Assembly: GCA_022545625.1 (NCBI GenBank)
Contig: JACZQS010000153.1
Span: 1-6,240, forward strand
Direction of reading: 5' to 3'
DNA: 6,240 nt
Source of the DNA: Pseudomonadota bacterium
GTDB lineage: Bacteria; Pseudomonadota; Gammaproteobacteria; GCA-001735895
In this document: one piece after another, positions 5,558-6,240 of the stretch
Layout: every line of letters begins with the position of its first letter
How positions within the stretch are numbered: position 1 is the stretch's first letter
The notes under the pieces: generated by a model
Database searches by the model: none
Seen by the model: the letters and a program-made list of their open reading frames with translations, nothing else
What the model was told of the DNA's origin: nothing
Program-made: the position numbers and the translations under genes

Positions 5558-6240
5558 GTGATTAAAGAAGATTCAGCAGGGCCACCAGTAGTCACCACAA
5601 AACCGTGGAATGACCCGAAGGTAAGAAGCATATTCTTCCAGGCGGTATTGCTGATCGCTGTGGTAGGCTTCGGCATGTATATTTTCGGCAATACTGCCGC
5701 AAATCTGGAGAAGCAGGGTATCGCCACCGGATTCCGTTTTATGGGAACCACCGCTGGTTTCGGAATCATTACCCACCTGATCGATTACAACGAGGCTTCT
5801 TCTTACGGACGGGCCTTCGCTGTCGGCCTGCTCAATACGATGCTAGTCGCATTTTGCGGCATTATCGCGGCGACTATTCTCGGCGTTATCATTGGCATCT
5901 CGCGGCTATCGCAGAACTGGATGGTATCTCGCATGGCCATGGTCTACATCGAGATATTCAGAAATATCCCGCTGCTGCTACAGATTTTCTTCTGGTACTT
6001 CGCGGTATTGAGAGCGCTGCCCGCACCCAAAAATAGCGTCAATTTCCTAGATGGTGTATTTATCAATAGCCGGGGTATCTACATGCCTTCAGCTATTTAT
6101 GAAGACGGCTTCTCGCTGGTCCTATGGGCGCTAGGCATTGCGGTTGTCGCAGTCGTGGTTATGACGCGCTGGGCGCATAAAAGGCAGGACCAAACCGGTC
6201 AGCAATTCCATACTATTTATTATTCAATCGCTCTGTTGAT
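5558..6240 (+). CDS. aapQ: Amino-acid ABC transporter permease, first subunit, C-terminus cut off by window edge
   Basis: Inner-membrane permease that pairs with AapM and the ATPase AapP to import amino acids delivered by AapJ. 227 codons are present; AapQ/BztB is usually about 400 residues, so the C-terminal half, including the expected EAA loop that contacts the ATPase, lies beyond the right edge. Seen: a polar cytoplasmic start, TM helix about 25-43, a linker with NLEKQGIATGF, then SYGRAFAVGLLNTMLVAF leading into TM helices about 88-113 and 138-155, the hallmark EIFRNIPLLLQIFFWY at 132-147, NSRGIYMP, and a further helix about 177-199. The GTG start at 5558 is chosen because TAA 5552-5554 closes the frame just upstream; GAGA at 5547-5550 is a weak ribosome binding site 7 bases away. 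A later start would remove conserved sequence before the first helix. The weak site and GTG fit lower expression than aapJ. Confidence 0.93.
   Translation, partial: MIKEDSAGPPVVTTKPWNDPKVRSIFFQAVLLIAVVGFGMYIFGNTAANLEKQGIATGFRFMGTTAGFGIITHLIDYNEASSYGRAFAVGLLNTMLVAFCGIIAATILGVIIGISRLSQNWMVSRMAMVYIEIFRNIPLLLQIFFWYFAVLRALPAPKNSVNFLDGVFINSRGIYMPSAIYEDGFSLVLWALGIAVVAVVVMTRWAHKRQDQTGQQFHTIYYSIALL

Noticed and set aside
5536..6036. Open frames in other phases across aapQ (5536-5776 minus, 5854-6036 plus)
   Set aside because: The frame from GTG 5558 encodes a clear permease with family motifs; the others are shadows of it.
1..6240. Mobile element, CRISPR array, defence or toxin-antitoxin system
   Set aside because: I saw no transposase, integrase, regularly spaced repeats or paired small genes on either strand. 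The three intergenic gaps hold only short inverted repeats.

Overview
The window reads as ordinary chromosomal DNA of a Gram-negative proteobacterium, most likely a free-living, probably marine or sediment gammaproteobacterium. This is an inference from protein style: a short-form dihydroxy-acid dehydratase, a GAF-PAS-GGDEF-EAL protein whose EAL part resembles a subfamily common in gammaproteobacteria, and an Aap/Bzt-type amino-acid ABC transporter. GC content looks moderate, near 50 %. I see no mobile element, phage gene, CRISPR array, tRNA or rRNA.

Layout. (1) Positions 1-1498, minus strand: ilvD (branched-chain amino-acid synthesis), cut by the left edge so that its C-terminus is missing. 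(2) Positions 1499-1770: an AT-rich divergent intergenic region. (3) Positions 1771-4086, plus strand: a 771-residue membrane-anchored cyclic-di-GMP protein with one TM helix, then GAF, PAS, GGDEF and EAL. The GGDEF half looks catalytically intact and has an inhibitory RxxD site. The EAL half has lost several catalytic residues. (4) Positions 4087-4422: a 336-base non-coding stretch with several inverted repeats, a possible promoter and the aapJ ribosome binding site. (5) Positions 4423-5433, plus strand: aapJ, the periplasmic amino-acid binding protein. (6) Positions 5434-5557: a gap holding a perfect 13-bp stem-loop without a U-tract. (7) Positions 5558-6240, plus strand: the first part of aapQ, the first permease, cut by the right edge. 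Genes aapM and aapP would be expected beyond it.

How the genes work together. aapJ and aapQ form the start of one transport operon for polar L-amino acids, with the stem-loop probably setting a higher level of binding protein than of permease. ilvD makes the keto-acid precursors of valine, isoleucine and pantothenate and is transcribed away from the rest. The cyclic-di-GMP gene lies between them, and nothing in the sequence proves a functional link with either side. No clearly new multi-gene system is visible. The observations most worth following are the lopsided EAL degeneration in the cyclic-di-GMP protein and the structured non-coding DNA around aapJ.
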